From CAZRRV01 sp045660865 (GTDB lineage: Bacteria > Bacillota > Clostridia > Oscillospirales > Acutalibacteraceae), in assembly GCA_045660865.1 (NCBI GenBank), contig JAZREP010000024.1:1-8832 (forward strand): a stretch of 8,832 nucleotides of DNA. The letters run 5' to 3'. Position numbers and translations under genes: made by a program. Numbering within the stretch: position 1 is the stretch's first letter; each line of letters opens with the position of its first letter. The notes beneath the pieces were generated by a model that was not told the origin of the DNA, ran no database searches, and saw only the letters and a list, made by a program, of their open reading frames with translations. Shown piece after piece: positions 1 through 7,529 of the stretch.

Positions 1-141
1 GCTCTGTTGGTTGTTGGAAAGTTTGGCTTTTTTCTGTTTTGCCTAATTTTATATATTTGCTGTTGCCCAAAGAATGATAAGGCTCAATTTCTATTGCCAA
101 AATATTTTTTAGTGAATTGGCTATATTGGCTATACCTTTAA
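1..141. repeat. Terminal direct repeat, left copy
   Basis: The first 141 bases are identical, base for base, to the last 141 bases of the window (8692-8832), in the same orientation. The repeat lies wholly inside the activating-enzyme gene, with no sign of an insertion-sequence end. An exact overlap of this kind at both ends of a sequence is what a circular assembly path leaves behind; 141 is also the largest default k-mer of a common metagenome assembler (general knowledge, inference here). Merging the copies restores one intact gene, which supports a true sequence continuity of period 8,691 bp. Confidence 0.97.
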
Positions 142-838
142 AATGTCCCAAGTTATCATTTACATTTGGAATGATGGGACAACGCAAAACAATTTTTGAA
201 CCGTTGGCATCAAGTGCCTTTAAATTGCTAAGTATAGGTATATTGCTCACACCTATATATTTTTTATGTAAATAATCATCCGTCAACTTCCAATCATAAA
301 GAAAAATATCAGTGTACTCAGCAATTTTCAAAACATCTTCAGTTTTGCCAAAACCGCAGGTTTCAACGCACGTGTGTAATCCATTTTCCTTTGCTTTTTG
401 CAACAAGCGATATGAAAAATCAAATTGAAAAAGAGGCTCTCCTCCCGAAAGTGTCATTCCGCCGGAAGAATTCATATAAAACGTTCGATCCTTGAGCACT
501 TCCTTCATAACCTCTTCAACAGACATTACCTTGCCCGCAATCTCCAATGCGTCGGCAATGCAGACTTCTGCACAGTTTCCGCAAGTAACGCATTTTTCAC
601 GGTTAAAATGATGTAGATCGCTTTGGATCTTGTGAACATGAGCGTTACAGACGGTTGCACAAGCACCGCAAAAACCACACTTATCCACATCGAAAAGCAG
701 TTCACTTTTTGCATTTTGCGATTCGGGATTATGACACCAAGCGCAGTGCAATGGGCACCCCTTTAAAAAAACAGTAGTTCTTGTGCCCGGACCATCATTG
801 ATGCAAAATCTTTGAATATTAAAAACACGACCATACAT
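1..838 (-). CDS. Glycyl radical enzyme activating enzyme (radical SAM), N-terminal 279 codons, cut by window start
   Basis: This protein would install the glycyl radical on the enzyme encoded just upstream (867-3029), using S-adenosylmethionine and a reduced 4Fe-4S cluster. My own translation from ATG 838 begins MYGRVFNIQRF, typical of this family. The radical-SAM motif CxxxCxxC is at C28, C32 and C35. A ferredoxin-like insert carries two CxxCxxCxxxC clusters (C54-C64 and C83-C93), as in activases of the dehydratase/lyase-type enzymes and unlike the short pyruvate formate-lyase activase. GGEP at 132-135 is the SAM-binding motif. It starts 28 bases after the radical enzyme's stop; the Shine-Dalgarno is weak (GAGAG about 9 bases upstream), with a better AGGAG too far away. 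The frame is open at base 1 and continues at 8691-8627 across the terminal repeat, giving 300 residues, a normal family length. The family call is certain; the substrate class of the partner is not. Confidence 0.96.
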   Translation of the reverse strand, partial: MYGRVFNIQRFCINDGPGTRTTVFLKGCPLHCAWCHNPESQNAKSELLFDVDKCGFCGACATVCNAHVHKIQSDLHHFNREKCVTCGNCAEVCIADALEIAGKVMSVEEVMKEVLKDRTFYMNSSGGMTLSGGEPLFQFDFSYRLLQKAKENGLHTCVETCGFGKTEDVLKIAEYTDIFLYDWKLTDDYLHKKYIGVSNIPILSNLKALDANGSKIVLRCPIIPNVNDNLGHFKGIANIANSLKNILAIEIEPYHSLGNSKYIKLGKTEKSQTFQQPTE

Positions 839-866
839 TTTGATTTACTCTCATACTCCTAATTCG

Positions 867-3029
867 TCAGCTCAATTCTTCACGACGGATAAACTCTTCC
901 TGAGCACCCTTCGACATATCGACAAAGATCGCGCTGTATCCGGTTATTCTTACCATCAAATCACGATATTCATCTGGGTTCGCCTGTGCTTTGCGTAATT
1001 CCTCGGCATCGGTCAGGCTGAATTGGAGCTGCATTCCGCCTTGCTCGAAATAAGATTTAATAAGAGCCTTTATTGTTTTTTCTCCATTCTCGCCTCTCAG
1101 GATGCTTTTGCTTAACCTTACGTTTAAAGCGCCGGAATGGATCCGCTCAAAAGGCAATTTCGAAACGGAATTCAATACGTCTGTAACACATTTGGAGGAC
1201 CCGACCGTTGGAGAGAGGTTTTCGCTTAGTGGCGCGCCCTTTCTTCTGCCATCGACCGTTGCATTCATAGAGCTACCGTCGCGCAAATGGTTTGAATCGT
1301 TTATAGTAACATTTAGGGTATACACATCCCGAACACCGTCTTCATTTGTTGCTTCACTATCAATAGTGTCCAATAATGTTGACATTAAGCGCACTGCGTG
1401 CGAATCGGCGAAATCATTATTTTGCCCGAATTTAGGAGCTTTTTTACAATCAGCCAGAATATATAAACTATTTTCAAAATCATTGTCTGCTGCGTTTACA
1501 AGTTCTTTCAAGGAATATTTCTTCTTTTTAAATACAAGCCAATCAATCGCACTGATCATATCAGTCGCTGTTCCGATATTCCTAAGCAATACATATAACG
1601 CTGGATATTTAATTCGTTCTATCGCTTTTTTATCCGCATTTTCTATACAGTTTTGTCTAAAACAATCCGAAAGCGATAAGATATCATAATTAGAATCAAT
1701 TTCGCTTCTGTAATTTTTTCTGTAATCCGAAAACACTCCGTGTATTTGATTGGAATAAACCTCTGAGATGGCAGTATAAATATCATCAATAGAATCCATT
1801 ATACGTTCCGAATGGATAACTTCATTTAAAATCCTCGGGAGTGGCGTGCCACACATTCCGACAATTTTTGAATTGCCTGCAATATCGGGCCAATTGCACG
1901 GATGAATCGAATAATTAACTGCATCTTTTTCTTCAATACCAATATATTTATGGGCAGGAATGACAGTCTCGTCATTATATAATAGCAGTGAAGCATTTTC
2001 GCAAACTTTGCGGCTCAAAACATCCCACAATTTTTCATCGCAATTATTCGTATATCTGCATATATAGATCGGATTTTTTAAATCTGCGTGTATACGCTCT
2101 GCAAATAACAGCGAAAGTGGATTCTCTCCTTGTTCAACGTTATTATACCCGCCCAAAGTAATATACCCGGGGGATTCGTAAACAGGGTTACGCAACCATC
2201 CGGTTTGCTTGTAATCATCATTTAAATACGCCATTTGATGCTCTCCGCGACCAAGATGTAAACTCATTTTTGAAGAGAAGTCATCGATTAAACAGCCGGC
2301 AATTTCTTTAGTTAAAATCCCGCTTTCTACGTCTTTACGGTAGAAAGGGAGAAGCAACATATCAAGCCTTCCAACATTAAGACAAGCAACCGCTCTTCCA
2401 GCGTATATCAAATATATGTTGTATACAAATAATATTAATTGCAATGCCTCGCGAAATGTTTTGGGAGCGTCGTTTATTAAAGCAAAACAAACCTCAGCAC
2501 ATTCTTTGTTATTCGCTTCATTAGCGGCCTTTCCATAACGCCCAATATAATTTTGAATAGCCTCAAAAGTTAACTTTAAGCCTTCTAAATAAATCAAAAC
2601 ATCTTCTCTGCCACCCTGGTTCTTAAGTGTCTTGATTTTTTGCTCAGCTTTGTCTATATATCCAACAACGCCTATCTTAATAAGAGTTTCAGAATCGATA
2701 GTTATATGCCCGTCATTGAATTTTACAATCGGATTTTCGTCAGGATAGACAGCAAAAAGTTTGTCTAATTTAGACTGTTCTTCACTTGTAGGAACGTGGT
2801 CATCAAACCTTCCAAGTAATAAATCGTGTGATTCAATAGGCAATGAAGCATTGTTAAGAACATAAGATAACCCTTTTCCTAATTGCAACGGTTGCGGCAA
2901 ATCCTTGACCTTATCCCATGCTTCGTATAACAAAAAGTATCGTTCAACCAATGTACTTTCAAACGGTTTTTCCCTCAATAGTTTAATGGCTTCTTCTGTT
3001 GATATGTTGGCTTTTTCAAAAATGGTCAT
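867..3029 (-). CDS. Glycyl radical enzyme (PFL-like family) with atypical active-site loop
   Basis: A cytoplasmic radical enzyme of 720 residues, somewhat shorter than the usual 780-850. The PFL-like barrel domain covers roughly residues 5-600 and the glycyl-radical domain roughly 600-720. The radical loop RITGYSA (694-700) places the radical on Gly697. The thiyl cysteine is Cys378 in the segment NYSIHPCNWPD (372-382), preceded by the conserved YNDE..IP (351-358). Known diol, choline and hydroxyproline GREs read GCVEP here, with a catalytic Glu two residues after Cys; this protein has Pro-Cys-Asn-Trp. It is also not the Cys-Cys pair of pyruvate formate-lyase. The substrate cannot be assigned, and a subfamily outside the characterised classes is likely. 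An ATG at 3050 would give 727 residues, but the AAAGGAG site lies inside that extension and is correctly spaced for the ATG at 3029. The activase follows immediately, and the sugar-handling genes lie upstream in the same direction. Confidence 0.93.
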   Translation of the reverse strand: MTIFEKANISTEEAIKLLREKPFESTLVERYFLLYEAWDKVKDLPQPLQLGKGLSYVLNNASLPIESHDLLLGRFDDHVPTSEEQSKLDKLFAVYPDENPIVKFNDGHITIDSETLIKIGVVGYIDKAEQKIKTLKNQGGREDVLIYLEGLKLTFEAIQNYIGRYGKAANEANNKECAEVCFALINDAPKTFREALQLILFVYNIYLIYAGRAVACLNVGRLDMLLLPFYRKDVESGILTKEIAGCLIDDFSSKMSLHLGRGEHQMAYLNDDYKQTGWLRNPVYESPGYITLGGYNNVEQGENPLSLLFAERIHADLKNPIYICRYTNNCDEKLWDVLSRKVCENASLLLYNDETVIPAHKYIGIEEKDAVNYSIHPCNWPDIAGNSKIVGMCGTPLPRILNEVIHSERIMDSIDDIYTAISEVYSNQIHGVFSDYRKNYRSEIDSNYDILSLSDCFRQNCIENADKKAIERIKYPALYVLLRNIGTATDMISAIDWLVFKKKKYSLKELVNAADNDFENSLYILADCKKAPKFGQNNDFADSHAVRLMSTLLDTIDSEATNEDGVRDVYTLNVTINDSNHLRDGSSMNATVDGRRKGAPLSENLSPTVGSSKCVTDVLNSVSKLPFERIHSGALNVRLSKSILRGENGEKTIKALIKSYFEQGGMQLQFSLTDAEELRKAQANPDEYRDLMVRITGYSAIFVDMSKGAQEEFIRREELS

Positions 3030-3038
3030 AAAAATAAG

Positions 3039-3045
3039 CTCCTTT
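3039..3045 (-). promoter_or_regulatory. Ribosome binding site that fixes the start of the glycyl radical enzyme
   Basis: AAAGGAG lies 9 bases before the ATG at 3029. The in-frame upstream ATG at 3050 sits before this site and has no Shine-Dalgarno of its own; it overlaps the TGA of the IclR remnant (ATGA-type overlap). The site therefore favours the 720-residue start. Confidence 0.8.
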
Positions 3046-3046
3046 A

Positions 3047-3202
3047 TCATAACTCCATTTCCATGGTTGGGTTGTTCGCCCAGCCAAGGCGGGTTGAAAT
3101 TTCTTTTGCTGCTGCTAATACTTGCGGTAAGAGTTCATCAATAATTTCTTCACATTTTCCGTTCGAGGTAAATGCCGAACAAACAAGCTCTATTATCTGT
3201 TT
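3047..3202 (-). pseudogene. Remnant of an IclR-family regulator, C-terminal end only
   Basis: Read in one open frame down to TGA at 3047, this stretch encodes a peptide whose core, from Cys (3179-3181) to Gly (3083-3085), matches residues 216-248 of the intact regulator at 7530-8285: 26 of 33 residues by hand alignment, including VLAAAKEISTRLG, and about 76 of 100 aligned bases. It then has its own 12-residue tail. Recognisable similarity fades between about 3181 and 3202; the frame meets a stop at 3218-3220 and there is no helix-turn-helix region. It is thus a 5'-deleted second IclR gene whose last codons directly adjoin the radical enzyme. This implies that the GRE-activase pair once sat downstream of its own IclR gene. 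It is probably non-functional as a regulator. Confidence 0.88.
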
Positions 3203-3239
3203 TAAAAACAAGTTCTTTTAATATAAATAAATTACCCAT
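3150..3239 (-). other. Short orphan reading frame (29 codons) with a strong ribosome site
   Basis: An AAGGAG site 8 bases before ATG 3239 opens a frame of 29 codons beginning MGNLFILKELVFKTD and ending at TGA 3150. It begins 42 bases after the stop of the SMP-30 gene. Its second half reads the IclR remnant in the wrong frame, so only the first dozen or so residues can be original. The likeliest reading is the surviving 5' end of a gene that followed the SMP-30 gene and lost its body in the deletion that fused it to the IclR remnant. I do not recognise the family. A translated leader peptide is possible but not supported by conservation. Confidence 0.45.
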
Positions 3240-3281
3240 AGTTGACTCTCCTTAAATTACGCTACTTATTAAAAGAAAATA

Positions 3282-4268
3282 TTACATTAAATCAATTTCA
3301 GCCAAGGTGGCAGGGAGTTCGTGAGCAGTATTTACAACAATATCGTTTGTAACTGTGTCAAAACAAGAAACAATAAGTTTGTTATTCCAGATTATCGGCT
3401 CACCCGGTTGATCGAGTTCACCGTTAAAGCCATCGGTATCGCCGTTGCTTACGAATTTTGTAACGGTTCCGTCGGGCAAGATTCTCACAATGGCATTAGC
3501 GCAAAAATCTGCAATATATAGATTTCCGTTCTTATCCATAATCATACCGTCGGTGCTTTCGAGATTTTCTTTATCCTGAGCCCATATTTCGTTTGATTTA
3601 ACCGATAAATCATCGTTAAAGGTGATTTTGTAAACGGCGCCGTCACCGAAGTTGCCTATAAGCAGATTGCCTTCATGGTCAAATTCAATACCATCAACAC
3701 CGTATTGGTCATCAGGGTTTTCTGTTACAAATGTTGTAAGAATGTTTTTATCCTCTAAAGTATTGGTAATATTAATATTCTCGTCATCTAATTTAAAGCG
3801 GTAAACACAGCTTACAAGCTTGCCCGATTCATGTCTTACAAGCTCTAAAGAGCTTTGGGTAACATAAATATAACCGTCTTTAATGCGCATACCATTAGGA
3901 TGCTCCATATTTTTAGCAACAACGGTGGTTTTAATTATTTTGTCACCGTCAAGGCGTACTCTTAAAATTCTGCCTTTTCTTATAAGCTCGGGCTTTCCGG
4001 GCCAACCTTGATTATCACAGATATAAAGGTCACCGTCGGGGCCAAATGCAATTCCCATAGGAGATGCAAGACCTGTTTCTTCGTGAACCGGCACATCGAA
4101 CCATTTTTTGATGTTTTTATCCTTGTCAATTTTAAGAATACAACCAGGCATTGACTGATCTGCATAGTTAGGACAAGCAAGAATAAGATTTCCATCAAAA
4201 TCAATAGCCATACCGTCAGGGGTGGATACATAATCGGGTAATTTTGCAAAAAGAGTTGATTTTACCAT
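3282..4268 (-). CDS. SMP-30/gluconolactonase-like beta-propeller, probable sugar lactonase
   Basis: A 328-residue protein with no signal peptide or membrane segment, so cytoplasmic. Six recurring blade motifs of the type xDGMxxDxxGNLYIAD are visible near residues 16-31, 69-85, 123-137, 190-205, 238-254 and 287-303, as expected for the six-bladed SMP-30/gluconolactonase/LRE fold. Candidate divalent-metal ligands include Asn125 (HPNGM) and the Asp of VDGI (191-194). The first blade has TPDG where classical members have a metal-binding Glu, so the exact metal site is uncertain. Family members hydrolyse sugar lactones, and a lactone could come from the dehydrogenase two genes upstream. The start has an excellent AAGGAG site, and the gene begins 11 bases after the kinase stop. 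A strictosidine-synthase-like or other esterase role cannot be excluded. Confidence 0.88.
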   Translation of the reverse strand: MVKSTLFAKLPDYVSTPDGMAIDFDGNLILACPNYADQSMPGCILKIDKDKNIKKWFDVPVHEETGLASPMGIAFGPDGDLYICDNQGWPGKPELIRKGRILRVRLDGDKIIKTTVVAKNMEHPNGMRIKDGYIYVTQSSLELVRHESGKLVSCVYRFKLDDENINITNTLEDKNILTTFVTENPDDQYGVDGIEFDHEGNLLIGNFGDGAVYKITFNDDLSVKSNEIWAQDKENLESTDGMIMDKNGNLYIADFCANAIVRILPDGTVTKFVSNGDTDGFNGELDQPGEPIIWNNKLIVSCFDTVTNDIVVNTAHELPATLAEIDLM

Positions 4269-4281
4269 AATAATTCTCCTT
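4266..4281 (-). promoter_or_regulatory. Ribosome site plus start codon, identical to that of deoC
   Basis: The 16 bases AAGGAGAATTATTATG leading into the SMP-30 gene are identical to those leading into deoC (7514-7529). The site partly overlaps the kinase stop codon, so initiation may be coupled to termination of the gene before. Confidence 0.75.
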
Positions 4282-5791
4282 ATAGTCTGTCAAATACTTT
4301 ATTAAGTGAATAATAAGCTTCGTCAAACAATTCTTTAATCATTTTGTATTTTTCGCAAATTTCAAAATTAGGTTTATTCTCTTGATTAATTTTAATAAAC
4401 TTATCAACCACATTAAAATCCTTGAAAGCACCAACGCCGACACCCGCAGTAATTGCAGCACCCATTGAGGTTGCCTCTTCCAAGTAATTAGGAACAAGCA
4501 CGGGAACTCCGAAAATATCGCAAAGTATTTCTTGCCATATTTTGTTTCTTGCACCGCCGCCTATCAAGATAAGCTCATCAATATTATTTCCGCTGTTTTT
4601 AAAGGTCTTAAGTATTATATCAAGGTTATAACCCACACCCTCCATAACAGAGCGCAGCATATCACCTCTTGTGTGGTTAAGGGTAAGTCCTACAAAAGCA
4701 CCTTTTGCCTTATCATTCCAACGGGGGCTTCTCTCACCTATTAAGTACGGTAAGAATAAAAGATTTTTAGCACCTACTTCAGAAGATGCTACTTCTTTAT
4801 TAACAGAAGCATAAATATCATTTTTAGAAAACTTGCCGTATCCTTCAAAACCGCCATAAAGATTACTAACTGCCCAACTAAGAGCACCGCCGCCTGTTTG
4901 CATTGTGCCGCAAGGCATAATGTAACCCGGAACGATATGCGCAAAATTGAATACTGCCATATCCTTATCGCAAACAGGTTTTTTAGAGGCAAGAGAAATC
5001 CAAGAAGAAGTTCCAAGGCAGCAGTTAGCAATACCTTCTTTAACAACTCCCGTGCCTACTGCCGCGCAACATCCGTCACCGCCACCGCAAACTACGGGTG
5101 TGCCTTCAAGAAGCCCCGTGAGTTCGGCAGCTTTTTTAGTAACACCGCCTGCAACGTCAATAGAACGGAGGAGTTCGGGTAATTTGTTCTTATCAAGACC
5201 GCTGAGCTTAATGATCTCGTCCGACCAGCTAAGTGTGTTTAAATCTAATAAGCAGGTGGAGGAGGCATCGGAAGGTTCGGTTACAAAGCGATTTGTAAGC
5301 TTATAAATTATATAGTCCTTCGCATTAAGCATTTTATAGGTATCGTTATAAATGCTCGGCATATTATCCCTAATCCACATAAACTTCGTAATGCTGTCAG
5401 AAGCGCTTATTCTATGGCCGGTAATTTTATAATAGGTATCGGCATCAATATTGTTTTTGATGTATTCAGCTTGTTCAGTGGAACGCATATCCGCCCAAAT
5501 AAGAGCGTTATGAAGCGGTTTGCCGTCTTTGTCTACACAAAGACAGCCCATCATCTGACCGCTAAAAGAAACGGCAATAATATCGCTTTTACTGACCGAG
5601 CCAGTAAGTACTTTTGATGTTTCGCAAACAGCTTTCCACCAATCGTCAGCACGTTGTTCGGCAGAATTGTTTTCTCCTGTAATTAAATCATAAGAAAATA
5701 CTGTGCTTTTAATAAGATTGCCGTCAACATCAAAAAGTGTAGCCTTATTACCTGATGTTCCCAGATCGTGGGCTAAAATATACTTACTCAT
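4280..5791 (-). CDS. FGGY-family carbohydrate kinase (xylulokinase-like)
   Basis: A cytoplasmic ATP-dependent sugar or polyol kinase of 503 residues, the normal family length. The N-terminal FGGY domain (about 3-245) starts with the phosphate-binding HDLGTSGNK segment (Asp9); the C-terminal domain (about 255-455) has GERSPRWN (352-359) and the nucleotide-binding GGGARN (411-416). The catalytic base is Asp239 in GGGDG. In E. coli XylB the substrate contacts are Met77, His78, Asp233 and Asn234; the equivalents here are Met80, Met81, Asp239 and Gly240. Two of four contacts have changed, so xylulose is unlikely to be the preferred substrate. The gene begins 9 bases after the dehydrogenase stop, with AAGGGG overlapping that stop. 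A deoxy-sugar or deoxy-ketose feeding the DeoC aldolase is a reasonable inference. LsrK-type and rhamnulokinase-type activities are alternatives. Confidence 0.93.
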   Translation of the reverse strand: MSKYILAHDLGTSGNKATLFDVDGNLIKSTVFSYDLITGENNSAEQRADDWWKAVCETSKVLTGSVSKSDIIAVSFSGQMMGCLCVDKDGKPLHNALIWADMRSTEQAEYIKNNIDADTYYKITGHRISASDSITKFMWIRDNMPSIYNDTYKMLNAKDYIIYKLTNRFVTEPSDASSTCLLDLNTLSWSDEIIKLSGLDKNKLPELLRSIDVAGGVTKKAAELTGLLEGTPVVCGGGDGCCAAVGTGVVKEGIANCCLGTSSWISLASKKPVCDKDMAVFNFAHIVPGYIMPCGTMQTGGGALSWAVSNLYGGFEGYGKFSKNDIYASVNKEVASSEVGAKNLLFLPYLIGERSPRWNDKAKGAFVGLTLNHTRGDMLRSVMEGVGYNLDIILKTFKNSGNNIDELILIGGGARNKIWQEILCDIFGVPVLVPNYLEEATSMGAAITAGVGVGAFKDFNVVDKFIKINQENKPNFEICEKYKMIKELFDEAYYSLNKVFDRL

Positions 5792-5800
5792 AGCGACCCC

Positions 5801-6829
5801 TTAAAATTTAATAACCATTTTCATAGTGGGTACTTTATTTTTAATGTTATCAAAAGCCTTGTCAATATCGGCAAAATCATAAACGTGTGATACATAGTCA
5901 TTGGGGTCAAGTATGCCGGCCTTTATCCAGTTGACGATCTGATCGTGTGCCTCCGATTCCGCTTTTTTAGAAGGGAACTGATGGAAATGAAGCGTCCAGT
6001 TATAAGGACATTTGCTCCAATCGACCAATTGTGTCATATTGGCAGAAATACCATATACGCAAACCTTTGCATCGGGTTTAATAAGCTCAAGCGAAGTGTT
6101 AATAAAACTCGAAACACCTACCGCATCAAGCGAGAAATCAACACCGTCAGGGCAAATCTTGCGAACGGTTTCTACTATATCTTCTTTGGTGCTGTTAACG
6201 ACATAATCTGCACCCTGTTTTTTGGCAAGTTCCAACTTTTCATCGGTAATATCAATGGCAATTACAGGGCCCATACCGGAAAGTTTTGCAAATTTTACAA
6301 AGCTAAGTCCAACGGGTCCCATACCAAGAACAACCAGACTCTTGTTCGCCTCAAAACCAAAACGTTTCATCGTGCTTAAAACTTCGCGGAAAGTAATGAT
6401 CATCGCGGAACTTACAGGATCGAAATCTGCAGGCAACTTACGCTGACCATATGAGAACTCTTCAGGAATAATACCGTCTTTTTCCTGTGCCAGAGCATCG
6501 GTCACGATATTATATTCAGAATAGGTTCCCCAACCGCTTGTATAGCCTTCGGGTACGTCCGACCAATAAGGCATAAGCACAAGGTCGCCGATTTCAAAGT
6601 TTGTTACTTTGCTTCCTTTTTCGACAACTCTGCCAACGCCTTCGTGGCCTAAAACAACAGGATAGGTATCAATTCCTTTAAAATCACCGCGAATAATTTT
6701 TGTGTCAGTACCGTTACAAACACCACAGCTCTCAATTTTTACCAGCGCATCGTATTCGCCGTATTTAGGCATAGGCATATCATCAACGATTTTGCAACTT
6801 TGATCCTCAAAAACTACATAACTTTTCAT
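5801..6829 (-). CDS. Zinc-dependent medium-chain alcohol/polyol dehydrogenase
   Basis: A 342-residue NAD(P)-linked oxidoreductase of the medium-chain superfamily, sorbitol/threonine dehydrogenase branch. The GroES-like domain (about 1-150) carries catalytic zinc ligands Cys38 (in CGVCNGTD, 35-42), His62 and Glu63 (GHEGVG). The Rossmann fold has GMGPVG (169-174), and the strand ending in Asp193 suggests preference for NAD over NADP. The four-cysteine structural zinc lobe of many family members is absent; the corresponding stretch (about 82-104) is aromatic-rich. It sits 15 bases after deoC and 9 bases before the kinase. It could oxidise a sugar or polyol (giving a lactone for the SMP-30 protein) or reduce the aldehyde released by DeoC; sequence alone does not say which. 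Confidence 0.93.
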   Translation of the reverse strand: MKSYVVFEDQSCKIVDDMPMPKYGEYDALVKIESCGVCNGTDTKIIRGDFKGIDTYPVVLGHEGVGRVVEKGSKVTNFEIGDLVLMPYWSDVPEGYTSGWGTYSEYNIVTDALAQEKDGIIPEEFSYGQRKLPADFDPVSSAMIITFREVLSTMKRFGFEANKSLVVLGMGPVGLSFVKFAKLSGMGPVIAIDITDEKLELAKKQGADYVVNSTKEDIVETVRKICPDGVDFSLDAVGVSSFINTSLELIKPDAKVCVYGISANMTQLVDWSKCPYNWTLHFHQFPSKKAESEAHDQIVNWIKAGILDPNDYVSHVYDFADIDKAFDNIKNKVPTMKMVIKF

Positions 6830-6844
6830 AATTCAAAACCTCTC

Positions 6845-7516
6845 TTATAAATTATTTTTATATTCATCTGCAATAGCAGAACTATTACTGCATCCAATGC
6901 GCTCTGCACCTGCTTCAAGCATAGTCAAACAGCTTTCAAGATTCCTTACACCGCCTGCAGCTTTAACCTTAATATCAGCCGAAGCATTTTCTCTCATAAG
7001 TTTCACATCTTCTACTGTTGCAGAAGACGGTCCAAAACCTGTAGAAGTCTTTATGAAATCAGGTTTTACTTCACTTGCTATTTTGCAAAGCATTATCTTT
7101 TCATCATCTGTTAAGTAACAGTTTTCAAAGATCACCTTTGATGTAACATTATGTTTACGGCAAACAGAAACAATTTTTTCCATTTCTTCTTTTATGTAAT
7201 CCGTATTGCCTTGTTTGATTTTGCCGATATTGATAACGTAGTCAATTTCACCGGCACCGTTTTTGATTGCCTCTTCCGTTTCACGAACCTTGCAATCGAT
7301 AGTAGTTATGCCAAGCGGAAAACCTACTGCAGCATCAACTAATACATCACTACCTTTTAAAAACTCGGCACAGCTTGCTACCATACCAGTATTGACCGCT
7401 ACTGAGCAGAAGCCATATTTAATCGCCTCATCGCAGATCCTCTCCAAATCCGCCTCGGTAGTGGGCGGTTTTAAAATTGTGTGGTCGAAAATTTTATTAA
7501 ATTCTTTTACTGTCAT
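6845..7516 (-). CDS. deoC: Deoxyribose-phosphate aldolase (class I)
   Basis: DeoC cleaves 2-deoxyribose-5-phosphate to glyceraldehyde-3-phosphate and acetaldehyde. The 223-residue TIM barrel has the full catalytic set: Schiff-base Lys156 (DFIKTSTGFGP, 153-163), Lys185 (KVKAAGGVR, 183-191) and Asp92 (EIDYVINIG, 90-98). The phosphate-binding loop is RIGCSNSS (206-213) rather than the common RIGTSSG, a small departure that could adjust substrate choice. The gene starts 13 bases after the IclR stop, with AAGGAG at good spacing. No phosphopentomutase or nucleoside phosphorylase accompanies it, so it is not in the usual nucleoside-salvage setting. With a kinase and a radical enzyme, it more likely receives a phosphorylated deoxy-sugar made within this pathway. 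Confidence 0.95.
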   Translation of the reverse strand: MTVKEFNKIFDHTILKPPTTEADLERICDEAIKYGFCSVAVNTGMVASCAEFLKGSDVLVDAAVGFPLGITTIDCKVRETEEAIKNGAGEIDYVINIGKIKQGNTDYIKEEMEKIVSVCRKHNVTSKVIFENCYLTDDEKIMLCKIASEVKPDFIKTSTGFGPSSATVEDVKLMRENASADIKVKAAGGVRNLESCLTMLEAGAERIGCSNSSAIADEYKNNL

Positions 7517-7529
7517 AATAATTCTCCTT
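7514..7529 (-). promoter_or_regulatory. Ribosome site plus start codon of deoC, identical to that of the SMP-30 gene
   Basis: AAGGAGAATTATTATG, the same 16 bases as at 4266-4281. It supports the chosen deoC start at 7516. Confidence 0.75.

Noticed and set aside
1102..1689. Plus-strand open frame of 195 codons opposite the radical enzyme
   Set aside because: It is antisense to a well-conserved coding region, including the glycyl-radical domain, and the product resembles no family I know.
3048..3050. ATG at 3050 as the start of the radical enzyme
   Set aside because: No Shine-Dalgarno precedes it, while AAAGGAG lies inside the extension at ideal spacing for the ATG at 3029.
4947..5306. Plus-strand open frame of 119 codons opposite the kinase
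   Set aside because: It is a shadow of the FGGY kinase gene; the minus-strand frame carries all family motifs.
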